Positions 17,378 to 26,273 are shown, counted from the stretch's first letter. The stretch: 64,000 nucleotides of DNA from Lachnospiraceae bacterium (GCA_018384375.1 JAHAYJ010000060.1:1-64000), one strand, 5' to 3'. Notes: generated by a model from the letters alone, not told the origin. Translations and numbers: made by a program.

Positions 17378-18064
17378 ATGAGTAAATATGATGTAAAGCA
17401 GGAGGTTACGGATAAATATTCTCTGCGGGGCAGAGTGTTTCATAAGCTTCGTGAGGATATCCTGAACGGAAAATACAAAGAAAATGAGGAACTTAAGGAG
17501 GTCGCTATCGGAGAGGAGCTGGGCGTCAGCAGGACACCGGTACGGGAAGCCTTCCGGCAGCTTGAACTTGAGGGGTTGATACAGATTGTTCCCAATAAGG
17601 GCGCTTATGTGACCGGAATTACAGCGAAGGATGTAAAGGATATTTATATGATCCGGTCATCACTGGAGGGAATGTGTGCACGCCTTGCGACAGAGCACAT
17701 CACGCCGGAGCAGCTTGAGGAACTTGAAGAGAATGTATATCTGGCAAGCTTCCACGCATCCAAGGGGCATATGGAACAGATGGCAGAGCTGGATAACAGA
17801 TTTCATCATATTTTGTATGAGGCCTGTGATTCCAAGATGCTGGAAAATCTGCTTCAAGATTTCCACCAATATGTGATCAGGATCAGAAGAAAAACGCTCT
17901 CCACAAAGGAGAGAGGAATTGCATCCAATGAGGAACACAGACAGATTATGGAGGCAATCAAATCCGGCAAACCTGAGGAGGCAGAAAAGCTTGCAACGCA
18001 GCATATGGTAAATGCCTATGATAATATCGTAAAAAACGGACTGTATGACATATTTGAATCGTAA
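17378..18064 (+). CDS. GntR-family regulator (FadR/FCD type)
   Basis: A 228-residue DNA-binding regulator. The N-terminal winged helix (about 15-82) shows the GntR pattern LREDILNGKY, LGVSRTPVREAFRQLELEGL and the wing NKGAYV. The rest is an all-helical FCD ligand domain with metal-type residues (DNRFHHILYEA, EHRQIMEAI, HMVNAYDNI). It sits between the synthase (31 bp upstream) and icd (51 bp downstream) in one transcription unit and is likely their local regulator. Its ligand, perhaps citrate or another organic acid as for many FCD proteins, is not shown by the sequence. Confidence 0.88.
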   Translation: MSKYDVKQEVTDKYSLRGRVFHKLREDILNGKYKENEELKEVAIGEELGVSRTPVREAFRQLELEGLIQIVPNKGAYVTGITAKDVKDIYMIRSSLEGMCARLATEHITPEQLEELEENVYLASFHASKGHMEQMAELDNRFHHILYEACDSKMLENLLQDFHQYVIRIRRKTLSTKERGIASNEEHRQIMEAIKSGKPEEAEKLATQHMVNAYDNIVKNGLYDIFES

Positions 18065-18115
18065 GACAATATATTCCGGGCCGTATTGCCGGCACAATGA
18101 GAGGAGAAGTTAAAA

Positions 18116-19324
18116 ATGGAAAAGATTAAAATGACAACGCCACTGGTAGAGATGGACGGAGACGAGATGACCAGAATTCTCTGGCAGATGATCAAGGAGG
18201 AACTGCTTCTTCCTTATATTGATCTGAAAACAGAATATTATGATCTTGGTCTTGAGCACCGTAATGAGACCAATGATCAGGTGACGGTTGACAGTGCAGA
18301 AGCTACCAAGAAGTACGGAGTTGCTGTTAAGTGCGCAACTATCACACCCAATGCGGCCAGAATGACGGAATACAATCTGAAGGAAATGTGGAAGAGCCCT
18401 AACGGCACCATCAGAGCGATTCTTGACGGAACCGTGTTCCGCGCTCCAATTCTGGTAAAGGGTATCGTTCCTTATGTCAAGAACTGGACAAAGCCCATTA
18501 CCATTGCCCGTCATGCGTACGGAGATGTCTATAAGAATACAGAAATCAAGGTTCCGGGTAAGGGGAAAGCTGAGCTGGTTTTTACGGCGGAGGATGGAAC
18601 CGAAACAAGAGAGTTGATACATAACTTTGACGGTGCGGGAATCATTCAGGGAATTCATAATACGGAAAAATCGATTGCAAGCTTTGCAAGGGCCTGCTTT
18701 GGCTATGCTGTTGACACCAAACAGGATCTATGGTTTGCCACCAAGGATACGATTTCGAAGAAGTATGATCATACCTTTAAGGATATTTTTCAGGAAATTT
18801 ATGATGCAGAGTATAAGACGAAATTTGAGGAGCTCGGTATTGAATACTTCTATACCTTGATTGATGATGCGGTAGCCAGAGTGATCCGTTCTGAGGGTGG
18901 ATTTATCTGGGCTTGCAAAAACTATGACGGTGATGTGATGTCCGATATGGTAGCTACTGCTTACGGTGATCTTTCCATGATGACCTCCGTGCTGGTTTCT
19001 CCCAGTGGTGTCTATGAATATGAGGCTGCTCACGGAACCGTGCAGCGTCATTACTACAAACATCTGAAAGGGGAGGAGACCTCTACCAACTCAATTGCCA
19101 CCATTTTTGCATGGACCGGAGCCCTGCGCAAGAGAGGAGAGCTTGACAATATTCCGGAGCTTTCCGCATTTGCAGACAAGCTGGAAAGAGCCTGCATTAA
19201 GACGGTGGAGGATGGCAAGATGACGAAGAGCCTGTCTCTTATTTCTACCTGTGAAAATCCGGTCATCCTTAATAGCCTTGACTTTATCAAAGCCATACGT
19301 GCAACCCTCGATGAACTGCTGTAA
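18116..19324 (+). CDS. icd: NADP-dependent isocitrate dehydrogenase (dimeric, eukaryote-like type II)
   Basis: Converts isocitrate to 2-oxoglutarate and CO2, making NADPH. The 402 residues match the homodimeric type II enzyme rather than the E. coli type: [12 protein letters not shown] at the start, the substrate loop [22 protein letters not shown], and the cofactor loop [12 protein letters not shown], where Arg-His favours NADP. A good SD (GAGGAG) precedes the ATG. In a fermentative anaerobe this step supplies 2-oxoglutarate for glutamate; with the synthase upstream it forms an oxidative half-TCA branch lacking only aconitase here. Confidence 0.95.
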   Translation: MEKIKMTTPLVEMDGDEMTRILWQMIKEELLLPYIDLKTEYYDLGLEHRNETNDQVTVDSAEATKKYGVAVKCATITPNAARMTEYNLKEMWKSPNGTIRAILDGTVFRAPILVKGIVPYVKNWTKPITIARHAYGDVYKNTEIKVPGKGKAELVFTAEDGTETRELIHNFDGAGIIQGIHNTEKSIASFARACFGYAVDTKQDLWFATKDTISKKYDHTFKDIFQEIYDAEYKTKFEELGIEYFYTLIDDAVARVIRSEGGFIWACKNYDGDVMSDMVATAYGDLSMMTSVLVSPSGVYEYEAAHGTVQRHYYKHLKGEETSTNSIATIFAWTGALRKRGELDNIPELSAFADKLERACIKTVEDGKMTKSLSLISTCENPVILNSLDFIKAIRATLDELL

Positions 19325-19399
19325 CCCTCGCTGATTAACGTCTGTCTTTCTAATAATCTGAGGAAGCAGTGATGATGATATATTCAGCTGGTACCAGTT

Positions 19400-19432
19400 G
19401 ACAGCTTTCGGGATTTTGTGAACCCGGCTGTC
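19400..19432 (+). terminator. Hairpin downstream of icd
   Basis: GACAGC (19400-19405) pairs with GCTGTC (19427-19432) and CGGG (19409-19412) with CCCG (19423-19426), with a TTT bulge on one side. There is no T-run, so it is a weak terminator or part of the larger palindrome that starts at its 3' arm. Confidence 0.45.
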
Positions 19433-19624
19433 ACAAATACTTATTAGCTGTCCTGCGCGAAAACTCAAAGCACATTGCAATATATCTTTATAGAGTTCTT
19501 AAAGGCTTTATAGAAAAATCAAAACAGCCCATTTTAGATTTTTCATGAAGGCTTTATTGAACCTCTATGAAGATATATGCAATGGCTTTTCAGACACTCG
19601 CTCGGACAGCAGTATCATTGTGAC
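19428..19624. repeat. Long imperfect inverted repeat (~190 bp) between convergent genes
   Basis: The left arm (about 19428-19520) and right arm (19537-19624) are imperfect reverse complements over about 90 bp, around a 16-base centre. Matching blocks include GTCACAA/TTGTGAC, GCTGTCC/GGACAGC, CATTGC/GCAATG, ATATATCTT/AAGATATAT, ATAGAG/CTCTAT and AAAAATC/GATTTTT. The right end stops 6 bp before the ABC-F stop codon. The non-coding stretch 19325-19629 holds nothing else except the small hairpin at 19400. A MITE-like element or a large bidirectional terminator structure are both possible. Confidence 0.75.
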
Positions 19625-19629
19625 GAAAG

Positions 19630-21543
19630 CTATTCGGCGAGGGCTTCCCACTGTTCATAGAGGGCAGCCAATTGGGCGTTGATATCGTCCTGTTGTTTTG
19701 AAAGCTCCTGCAGTTTTGCCACATCTGTAGCAATTTCCGGAAGTGCCATCTGTGCCTCGATTTCATTTTGCTTTGCCTCAAGTGCAGTGATGGCTTCCTC
19801 ACATTTTTTCAGATCATTTTCCTTTTTTCGTTGTTTTGCCTGCAATTCCTTTTGTGCCTGCCAGTCAAGCTTGGTTTCGGAGGGCGCATTTTTTGCGGGA
19901 GCAGTAGTAGCCGGGCCGGCGAGAAAAACCTGCTCAAGTGCCTCCTTCTTTTCCAGATAATAATCATAGTTGCCGAGATATTCGATCAGCTTTTGCCCGG
20001 TGAGATCCAGAATTCTGGAGGCAGTACGGTTGATGAAGTAACGGTCATGGGACACATAAAGAACAGTCCCATCATAGGAATTCAATGCATCCTCCAATAT
20101 TTCTTTAGACATAATATCAAGGTGGTTGGTAGGTTCATCCAGAATCAGGAAGTTTGATTCGGAAAGCATCAGCTTGGCAAGGGAAAGCCTTCCCCGTTCA
20201 CCACCACTTAAATCCTTGACCCGCTTATAGACATCCTCTCCGGTAAAAAGAAAAGCAGCAAGGGTATTCCGGATTTCTGTGTTATTTAAGTAAGGATAAG
20301 CGTCGGAAATTTCATCAAAAAGTGTTTTATCCATATGAAGGACATGATGCTCCTGATCGTAGTAGCCGATGCTCACATTAGTACCGAGAGTGATTTTCCC
20401 GGCGTCAGCTTCCACAAGGTGGTTGATGATCTTGAGGATGGTGGTCTTGCCGGTGCCGTTGTCGCCGATAATTGCGACGTGTTCTCCGCGCTTGATATCC
20501 ATATTGATATCTGTAAAAAGTGTCTGGCTGCCAAAGGCTTTGGAAAGGCCTTCAATATGAAGAACATCATTCCCACTCTGACAGTGGGGTACGAGACGCA
20601 TATGAATATCGGTTCTTGCCTGTGTCGGCTTATCGAGGACCTCCATTTTATTTAGAACCTTTTCACGACTTTCCGCACGTTTGATGGATTTTTCACGGTT
20701 GAAGGAACGGAGCTTTTCTATGACCTCTTCCTGATGCCTGATTTCCTGTTGTTGCTTTAGATAAGCATTCAGCGCAGCTGTGCGCAGCTGTTCCTTTTTG
20801 ACGGCATAATCGGAGTAATTACCGATAAAGGTAGTAGCCTTTGTCTGATCGATTTCAATAACCTTTCCGGCAATCCGGTCAAGAAAATAACGATCGTGAG
20901 ATACGATCAAAACAGCTCCTTTATAGTTGAGGAGATAGGTTTCCAACCATCGGATGGAATTCAGGTCAAGATGATTCGTTGGCTCATCCAGGATAATCAG
21001 ATCCGGTTTCAGGAGTAAGAGACGCCCCAGTGCTACACGGGTCTTCTGGCCCCCGGAAAGGGTAGAAATCTTTTTGGGAAATTCCTCCTCTGAAAAGCCA
21101 AGTCCTTTCAGTACACCGGTAATTTCACTTTTGTAGGCATATCCGTTTGCAAGTTCAAAGGTGTGGGAAAGACGGGTATAGGCATCCATAAGCGTGTCCA
21201 GCTCCGGGCCTGTTACCTGCTTCATGGTCTGTTCCATTTCTCTTATTTTCTGTTCCATTTCAATGATGTCGGCTTTCTCGGATAGAAGCTCATCATAGAT
21301 GGTATTTTCACTGTCAACATCCTGATTCTGAGCAAGATAGCCAAGTGTTTTCCCTTTGGAGAGTGTGACGATTCCCTCATCTGCAGACTGTTCGCCCACA
21401 ATGATGCGCAGAAGCGTGGTTTTGCCTGCACCATTGATGCCCACGATTGCGGCTTTGTCGTGATCCTCCAGATGAAAGGAAACATTCTGAAGGATTGGCT
21501 GTTCGTTAAATGCTTTTGATATATTCTGACATGACAAGATCAT
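19630..21543 (-). CDS. ABC-F family ATPase (ribosome-associated, YdiF/Uup type)
   Basis: A 637-residue soluble protein with two ATP-binding cassettes and no membrane segments. Cassette 1: Walker A GINGAGKT (35-42), signature LSGGQKTR, Walker B LIILDEPTNHLDL. Cassette 2: GDNGTGKT, LSGGERGR, FLILDEPTNHLDI. A charged linker (about 240-305) joins them, the P-site tRNA-interaction motif region of the family. The C-terminus (about 560-637) is a Gln/Glu/Lys-rich coiled coil as in YdiF and Uup. Such proteins act in translation by clearing or protecting ribosomes; there is nothing specific to antibiotic resistance here. It has its own minus-strand promoter, divergent from rex. Confidence 0.93.
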   Translation of the reverse strand: MILSCQNISKAFNEQPILQNVSFHLEDHDKAAIVGINGAGKTTLLRIIVGEQSADEGIVTLSKGKTLGYLAQNQDVDSENTIYDELLSEKADIIEMEQKIREMEQTMKQVTGPELDTLMDAYTRLSHTFELANGYAYKSEITGVLKGLGFSEEEFPKKISTLSGGQKTRVALGRLLLLKPDLIILDEPTNHLDLNSIRWLETYLLNYKGAVLIVSHDRYFLDRIAGKVIEIDQTKATTFIGNYSDYAVKKEQLRTAALNAYLKQQQEIRHQEEVIEKLRSFNREKSIKRAESREKVLNKMEVLDKPTQARTDIHMRLVPHCQSGNDVLHIEGLSKAFGSQTLFTDINMDIKRGEHVAIIGDNGTGKTTILKIINHLVEADAGKITLGTNVSIGYYDQEHHVLHMDKTLFDEISDAYPYLNNTEIRNTLAAFLFTGEDVYKRVKDLSGGERGRLSLAKLMLSESNFLILDEPTNHLDIMSKEILEDALNSYDGTVLYVSHDRYFINRTASRILDLTGQKLIEYLGNYDYYLEKKEALEQVFLAGPATTAPAKNAPSETKLDWQAQKELQAKQRKKENDLKKCEEAITALEAKQNEIEAQMALPEIATDVAKLQELSKQQDDINAQLAALYEQWEALAE

Positions 21544-21583
21544 AATAGTTTTCCCTTATGTATCTGAAAATAGTTCCTGTTTC

Positions 21584-21612
21584 AGTTTACAGATGAGAAA
21601 AGGGAATGTCAA
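21584..21612 (-). promoter_or_regulatory. Promoter of the ABC-F gene
   Basis: On the minus strand, TTGACA (complement of 21607-21612), a 17-bp spacer and TAAACT (complement of 21584-21589). Its -35 is one half of the palindrome TGTCAATGAATTGACA (21607-21622), whose other half is a plus-strand TTGACA facing rex. Confidence 0.6.
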
Positions 21613-21627
21613 TGAATTGACATTATT

Positions 21628-21656
21628 TTAACAGTGTTATATATTAATTGTATAAT
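21628..21656 (+). promoter_or_regulatory. Promoter of rex
   Basis: TTAACA (21628-21633), 17-bp spacer, TATAAT (21651-21656). An alternative overlapping promoter is TTGACA (21617-21622), 17 bp, TATATT (21640-21645). Either transcribes rex with a short leader. Confidence 0.65.
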
Positions 21657-21665
21657 ATTTAACAG
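21648..21665 (+). promoter_or_regulatory. Candidate Rex operator (autoregulation)
   Basis: TTGTATAATATTTAACAG fits the Rex consensus TTGTTAA-N4-TTAACAA with three mismatches. It covers the -10 box of the rex promoter, so bound Rex would block its own transcription until NADH rises. Confidence 0.55.
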
Positions 21666-21677
21666 GGGGAAATCCAG

Positions 21678-22325
21678 GTGGAAAACAAAGAAATTTCACA
21701 GGCGGTTATCAGTCGTTTGCCACGATATTTCAGATATTTGGGAGAACTCAAGGATGAAGGAATAGAGAGGATATCCTCGCAGGAGCTTAGCGATATCATG
21801 AAGGTAACAGCTTCACAGATTCGCCAGGATTTCAATAACTTTGGAGGATTTGGCCAGCAGGGTTACGGATATAAGGTAGAGTATCTTTATGAAGAAATCG
21901 GTAAGATCCTAGGGCTTGATAAGACACATAACCTGATTATTATCGGAGCCGGAAATTTGGGACAGGCGCTGGCTAATTATATGAATTTTGAGCGGAGAGG
22001 GTTTCTGTTTAAGGGGATGTTTGATAACAATCCGGCTCTATATGGTAAAAAAATCAGAGATATGCAGGTAAGACCTATGGAAGAGATGGAGCAATTTGTA
22101 AAGGAAAACAATATTGATATTGCAGTGCTCACAATCCCGAAGAACAGTGCAAGAACTGTCGCTGAAAAGCTGGTCCGGAACGGAATCAGGGGAATCTGGA
22201 ATTTTGCTCATGTAGACTTAAATGTACCGAAGGAAATTCAGGTTGAAAATGTACATTTGTCAGACAGCCTGATGAAGCTTACATACAATATTAACAGGTT
22301 TGAACAGGAAAGTACGGGGTGTTAG
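21678..22325 (+). CDS. rex: Redox-sensing transcriptional repressor Rex
   Basis: A 215-residue repressor that senses the NADH/NAD+ ratio and controls fermentation and hydrogen genes. The N-terminal winged helix has RLPRYFRYLGELKDEGIERISS and the DNA-contact motif ASQIRQDFNNFGGFGQQGYGY. The Rossmann domain has GAGNLG (90-95) and a FDNNP segment; the C-terminal domain-swap helix ends LTYNINRFEQ. GTG start with AGGGGG upstream. Rex is often next to or controls genes such as hydrogenases and Nfn; the likely operator here is its own promoter. Confidence 0.96.
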   Translation: MENKEISQAVISRLPRYFRYLGELKDEGIERISSQELSDIMKVTASQIRQDFNNFGGFGQQGYGYKVEYLYEEIGKILGLDKTHNLIIIGAGNLGQALANYMNFERRGFLFKGMFDNNPALYGKKIRDMQVRPMEEMEQFVKENNIDIAVLTIPKNSARTVAEKLVRNGIRGIWNFAHVDLNVPKEIQVENVHLSDSLMKLTYNINRFEQESTGC

Positions 22326-22327
22326 TT

Positions 22328-22936
22328 ATGTCCAGAAAGGATGAAATCTATAAACCGGCGCTGGCGGGGAAGAAGATCCCGATATTAACGCTTGACAATA
22401 AATGGCATAAATTGTTTACCCAGAAAAAGCCGGATAAAAAATTGAGAAGACTGGAAGAGGAATTGAATGAACTGCTGAAGAAGCAGGGGAAGCTTACCAG
22501 TGAGATAAAGGATATCAAAAAGCTGAAGAAGAAGCTGCTGGACGGTATTGTGGCCAATGCAGAGGGAGCAGCTGTTGAAAATGATGAAAAGGCTGTCAGA
22601 AAAGCACAGGAGAGCTCCAGACTGATTGATGAGTGTAATGAAAAGCTGGAAGAATATGAGGAGGAGCTTTTTGAACTGCCGGAGGAGATCGACCGAATCA
22701 ATAAGGAACTGATGCTTCTGACCATGGAAATCTGTTATGAAAGATTAAAGGAGAATGAACAGATTATCGAGGAAGATGCCGAGAAAATTGCTGACATGCG
22801 TGAAGAATTAAAAAAACGCCTTTTGGAAAAGCAGGATCTGGAACTGATCAATCAGGAGCTGTATTCCTACATGCATGACATCTTTGGAGCAGAAGTGATT
22901 GAGCTGTTTGATATGAAATATGAAGAAGATAAATAA
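22328..22936 (+). CDS. Coiled-coil protein of unknown function
   Basis: A 202-residue protein made almost entirely of Glu/Lys/Leu helices (RLEEELNELLKKQGK, EEYEEELFELPEEIDRINKE, AEKIADMREELKKRLLEK), so a long coiled coil or helical bundle. It begins with a short unlike segment (KPALAGKKIPILTLDNKWHKLF). The ATG at 22328 is chosen (GGGG eight bases before); a GTG at 22319 overlaps the rex stop and is possible. It lies 2 bp after rex and is very likely co-transcribed. No membrane segment, signal or catalytic motif is seen, and I do not recognise the family. Confidence 0.8.
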   Translation: MSRKDEIYKPALAGKKIPILTLDNKWHKLFTQKKPDKKLRRLEEELNELLKKQGKLTSEIKDIKKLKKKLLDGIVANAEGAAVENDEKAVRKAQESSRLIDECNEKLEEYEEELFELPEEIDRINKELMLLTMEICYERLKENEQIIEEDAEKIADMREELKKRLLEKQDLELINQELYSYMHDIFGAEVIELFDMKYEEDK

Positions 22937-22937
22937 T

Positions 22938-22975
22938 AAATGCGTCATGACCAAAGAGGGTATATGGCGCATTTT
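22938..22975 (+). terminator. Weak hairpin after the rex operon
   Basis: AAATGCGTCAT...ATGGCGCATTT forms an imperfect stem with a short TTTT tail. Confidence 0.45.
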
Positions 22976-23022
22976 GCGTACAGCAATTTTAAACGCTTAG
23001 AAGTGAAAGGGGAGTGACACAG

Positions 23023-24537
23023 GTGGTACGTGTGGTAAAGTCCGATGAAATGAAGGCTTACGATAAAGACACAATACAGAAGATAGGGATTCCTTCTTTG
23101 GTTCTGATGGAGCGCGCTGCGCTTGTAACGGTGGATGAAATTGAAAAATGCCGGAGGATAGAAGAAAAAGTACTTGTGGTAGCAGGAAACGGAAATAATG
23201 GAGGAGATGGTCTTGCAATAGGGCGCATTCTGGCCCTGAAAGGTGCGGAGGTGACCTTTCTTCTTGCGGGAAGCCGGGAGAAGGCTACGCAGGAGACAAG
23301 TACTCAGATCCGGATCATAGAAAATTTAGGGTTTTCCATTCAGAGCAAACTGGAAAATGAAGAATATGATATGGTAATAGATGCCTTATTCGGCATTGGA
23401 CTCAGTAGGAACGTTGAGGGAACCTATCTTGCTTTAATAGAGGAACTTAATCGGATGAAGGACAGAGGTGCCTATATCTGTAGCGTGGATATTCCTTCCG
23501 GGATATGTGCGGATACGGGTAAGATAATGGGGTGTGCCGTAAAAGCGGATTTGACAGTCAGCTATGCGTATGCAAAACGTGGGCATCTCCTATATCCGGG
23601 AAAGACATATACAGGTATCCTGAAGGTTCGTGATATCGGTATTCCTGAGCAATTAAACGTAAGCTGTCCTGCTACCGCGTTTACTTATGAAAAGCAGGAG
23701 ATTAATCAGCTTCTACCCAAGCGGCGGGCGGATGGAAATAAGGGAACCTTTGGGAAAGTAATTCTTTTTGCCGGAAGCTGTGATATGTGTGGAGCTTGTC
23801 TGATCTGTGCAGAGAGCATCATGAGAGCAGGAGCCGGCATGGTGAAAATAGTATCGCCGGTATGCAATCGAGAAGTGATTCAGAGGGCATTACCGGAGGC
23901 GATGCTGCTATCTTACGAAGGGCAAGCGGATGAGGCAGAACTCATGAAATCGCTGCAGTGGGCGGATGTCCTGGTAGCAGGTCCCGGTATCGGAACAAGG
24001 GAAGAGAGCCTTAAAATACTTAGAACCTGTCTTGAAAGCAGTAAAATACCGGCAGTTCTTGATGCGGATGCCTTGAATCTGCTCAGTGAGAATGCAGGAC
24101 TACAGAAGCTTATCTTGGAACAGAAAGAAAGGCAGATCGTTCTGACACCGCATCCGGGAGAACTCACACGGCTCTTACAGATGGATATGGAACAGTATCG
24201 GAATAACCGGGAAGAGATGATAAAAATGCTGGTGGAAAGGTATGGCTGTATAGTGGCTGCAAAGGATGCAGTGACTATTGTGGCAGCTGCTGGAAAGGAA
24301 CAGATCTATATTAACACATCCGGGAATGATGGTATGGCAACTGCAGGGAGTGGAGATGCACTGGCAGGAATAATCGGCGGACTAATTGCCCAGAGAATGG
24401 AAGGTTTTGAAGCTGCAGCTCTTGGTGTATTTCTTCATGGTCTGGCAGGGGAAGCAGCCGCTGAAAGAAACAGTAAATATGGTGTTATGGCAACTGATAT
24501 CGTAAAGGAACTTCCTTTGGTGATGAATCAGCTGTAA
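23023..24537 (+). CDS. nnr: Bifunctional NAD(P)HX epimerase/dehydratase
   Basis: Repairs hydrated, damaged NADH and NADPH. The N-terminal YjeF_N domain (about 1-215) epimerises R-NAD(P)HX and has the GNGNNGGDGLAIGR loop and DALFGIGLSR. The C-terminal ribokinase-like domain (about 225-504) is the ADP-dependent dehydratase, with GTFGKVILFAGS, LTPHPGELTRL and NTSGNDGMATAGSGDALAG. AAAGGGGAG lies 8 bases before the GTG at 23023, giving 504 residues; a GTG at 23014 overlaps the ribosome site and is unlikely. It sits just upstream of alr, a common clostridial order. Confidence 0.94.
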   Translation: MVRVVKSDEMKAYDKDTIQKIGIPSLVLMERAALVTVDEIEKCRRIEEKVLVVAGNGNNGGDGLAIGRILALKGAEVTFLLAGSREKATQETSTQIRIIENLGFSIQSKLENEEYDMVIDALFGIGLSRNVEGTYLALIEELNRMKDRGAYICSVDIPSGICADTGKIMGCAVKADLTVSYAYAKRGHLLYPGKTYTGILKVRDIGIPEQLNVSCPATAFTYEKQEINQLLPKRRADGNKGTFGKVILFAGSCDMCGACLICAESIMRAGAGMVKIVSPVCNREVIQRALPEAMLLSYEGQADEAELMKSLQWADVLVAGPGIGTREESLKILRTCLESSKIPAVLDADALNLLSENAGLQKLILEQKERQIVLTPHPGELTRLLQMDMEQYRNNREEMIKMLVERYGCIVAAKDAVTIVAAAGKEQIYINTSGNDGMATAGSGDALAGIIGGLIAQRMEGFEAAALGVFLHGLAGEAAAERNSKYGVMATDIVKELPLVMNQL

Positions 24538-24562
24538 AAATACGAAGAAAAGAGGAAGAATT

Positions 24563-25756
24563 ATGAGAGAAGATTATCAGAGAGTTTATGCAGAGGTCAG
24601 GCTGGATGCCGTTATCAGCAATATGGACAATATGAAGGCAAATATTGCACCTAAGACAAAGATGATCGCTGTGATTAAGACGGACGGTTATGGTCATGGT
24701 GCTATACCGATTGCAAGGGAACTGGAGGGACTTGATTACCTTTTCGGGTTTGCGGTTGCTACAGCAGAGGAAGCACTCATCCTGCGCCATGTCGGTATAA
24801 AAAAGCCGATTCTGATTTTGGGCTATACCTTTCCTTACAGCTATGAAAAGCTGATCGAGGAAGAGGTGAGAATGGCAGTCTTTCGTGAGGATACGCTGAA
24901 GGAGCTTTCCGAAGCTGCTGCAAGGCTGTCAGAAAGGGGGATACGCAAGAACGCGAAGGTTCATATCAAGGTGGATACCGGAATGAGCCGGATCGGTGTA
25001 AGGCCGGATGAAAAGGGACTTGAGTTTGTAAAAAGGACTTTTGAGACAGAAGGTATTGAGGTAGAAGGAATCTTTACGCATTTTGCAAGGGCAGATGAAA
25101 GTGACAAGACCGCGGCAAAAAAGCAGCTTACAGAGTTCCGGGAGTTTATTGGACGGATTGAGGAAAAGACAGGCAGGAAGATACCGGTTAAGCACTGCTC
25201 CAACAGCGCAGGTATTGTAGAAATACCGGATGCCAATATGGATGTTGTCCGCGCAGGGATTACTCTCTATGGATTATGGCCCTCGAATCAGGTGCGAAAG
25301 GATATCGTAAAACTGTCCCCGGCACTTTCTCTCTACAGTCATATTGTATATATTAAGGAAATTGAGGCGGGGACGGCAGTCAGCTATGGTGGAACCTATG
25401 TTGCTGACCGCGTAAGAAGAGTAGCAACGATTCCTGTGGGTTATGGTGATGGATATCCGAGAGGACTTTCCGGCAAGGGACATATTCTGATACATGGAAA
25501 AAAGGCGCCTATCCTTGGCAGAGTATGTATGGATCAGTTTATGGTTGATGTGACAGAGATTCCGGAAGCAGCTATGGGGGATCGGGTGACGCTGATCGGA
25601 CGGGAAGGTCAGCAGGAGATCACGATGGAACTGCTGGGAGAGCTATCCGGAAGGTTTAATTATGAACTCGCATGCGATATTACCAAACGTGTGCCGAGAG
25701 TCTATACAAAAGGCGGGGAGATCCTGTATACCAAGGATTATTATCAGGATTTTTAG
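24563..25756 (+). CDS. alr: Alanine racemase
   Basis: A PLP enzyme that interconverts L- and D-alanine for peptidoglycan. It has 397 residues. Lys39 (AVIKTDGYGHG) holds PLP; Tyr275 (AVSYGGTY) is the second catalytic base; VCMDQFMVDVT is the family signature. It lies 25 bp after the NAD(P)HX repair gene and upstream of mazF, the same order seen in many Firmicutes. Usual length and complete. Confidence 0.96.
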   Translation: MREDYQRVYAEVRLDAVISNMDNMKANIAPKTKMIAVIKTDGYGHGAIPIARELEGLDYLFGFAVATAEEALILRHVGIKKPILILGYTFPYSYEKLIEEEVRMAVFREDTLKELSEAAARLSERGIRKNAKVHIKVDTGMSRIGVRPDEKGLEFVKRTFETEGIEVEGIFTHFARADESDKTAAKKQLTEFREFIGRIEEKTGRKIPVKHCSNSAGIVEIPDANMDVVRAGITLYGLWPSNQVRKDIVKLSPALSLYSHIVYIKEIEAGTAVSYGGTYVADRVRRVATIPVGYGDGYPRGLSGKGHILIHGKKAPILGRVCMDQFMVDVTEIPEAAMGDRVTLIGREGQQEITMELLGELSGRFNYELACDITKRVPRVYTKGGEILYTKDYYQDF

Positions 25757-25762
25757 ACGCAT

Positions 25763-25792
25763 CTGAATACCTTCTGACAATACGGTTATAAT
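25763..25792 (+). promoter_or_regulatory. Possible promoter of mazF
   Basis: Perfect -10 TATAAT at 25787-25792 but only a weak -35 (CTGAAT, 25763-25768) 18 bp away. mazF may also be read from alr. Confidence 0.4.
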
Positions 25793-25840
25793 ACTTACTG
25801 ATTTGAAAATCATGAATCCTATTGGAATGAAGGGTGTGTT

Positions 25841-26191
25841 ATGTTGAGAAGAGGGGATATTTATTATGCTGATTTAAGACCGGTGATCGGTTCGGAACAG
25901 GGAGGAATCAGACCTGTCCTGATCGTACAGAACGATGTGGGAAACAGACACAGTCCCACGATTATCTGTGCAGCGATCACGTCAAAAATGAACAAGGCAA
26001 AGCTCCCGACGCATATCGAACTCAGTGCCGGGAAATATGATATGGTAAAAGACTCCGTTATTTTGTTGGAACAGCTTCGTACCATTGATAAAAAGCGGCT
26101 TAAGGATAAGGTATGTCATCTGGATGATGATATCATGAGGCAGGTGAACCGTGGGCTTATGATCAGTCTGGAACTGGGTACATACACATAG
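25841..26191 (+). CDS. ndoA: MazF/PemK-type endoribonuclease toxin (EndoA)
   Basis: A 116-residue mRNA interferase that cuts single-stranded RNA at short motifs. It is a close look-alike of Bacillus Endo[32 protein letters not shown], then [16 protein letters not shown] and [16 protein letters not shown], with the catalytic Arg/Thr region intact. In Bacillus the antitoxin gene ndoAI lies between alr and ndoA. Here the 84-bp gap has no room for it and no such gene follows. The toxin is either orphan, or its antitoxin is elsewhere. Confidence 0.93.
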   Translation: MLRRGDIYYADLRPVIGSEQGGIRPVLIVQNDVGNRHSPTIICAAITSKMNKAKLPTHIELSAGKYDMVKDSVILLEQLRTIDKKRLKDKVCHLDDDIMRQVNRGLMISLELGTYT

Positions 26192-26207
26192 CCTGGTGTG
26201 ACAGAAC

Positions 26208-26236
26208 TTGACGATAAGGACAGGAAATGCTATAGT
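26208..26236 (+). promoter_or_regulatory. Promoter of the CNNM/CBS gene
   Basis: TTGACG (26208-26213), 17-bp spacer and TATAGT (26231-26236), preceded by TG at the extended -10 position. Confidence 0.75.
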
Positions 26237-26273
26237 TTATGTTGATATTTTTTGCAATAAAGGAGATGGAATC

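Noticed and set aside
22348..22725. Ser-rich 125-residue frame antisense to the coiled-coil gene
   Set aside because: Ser-rich composition is the mirror of Glu/Lys/Leu codons; not a gene.
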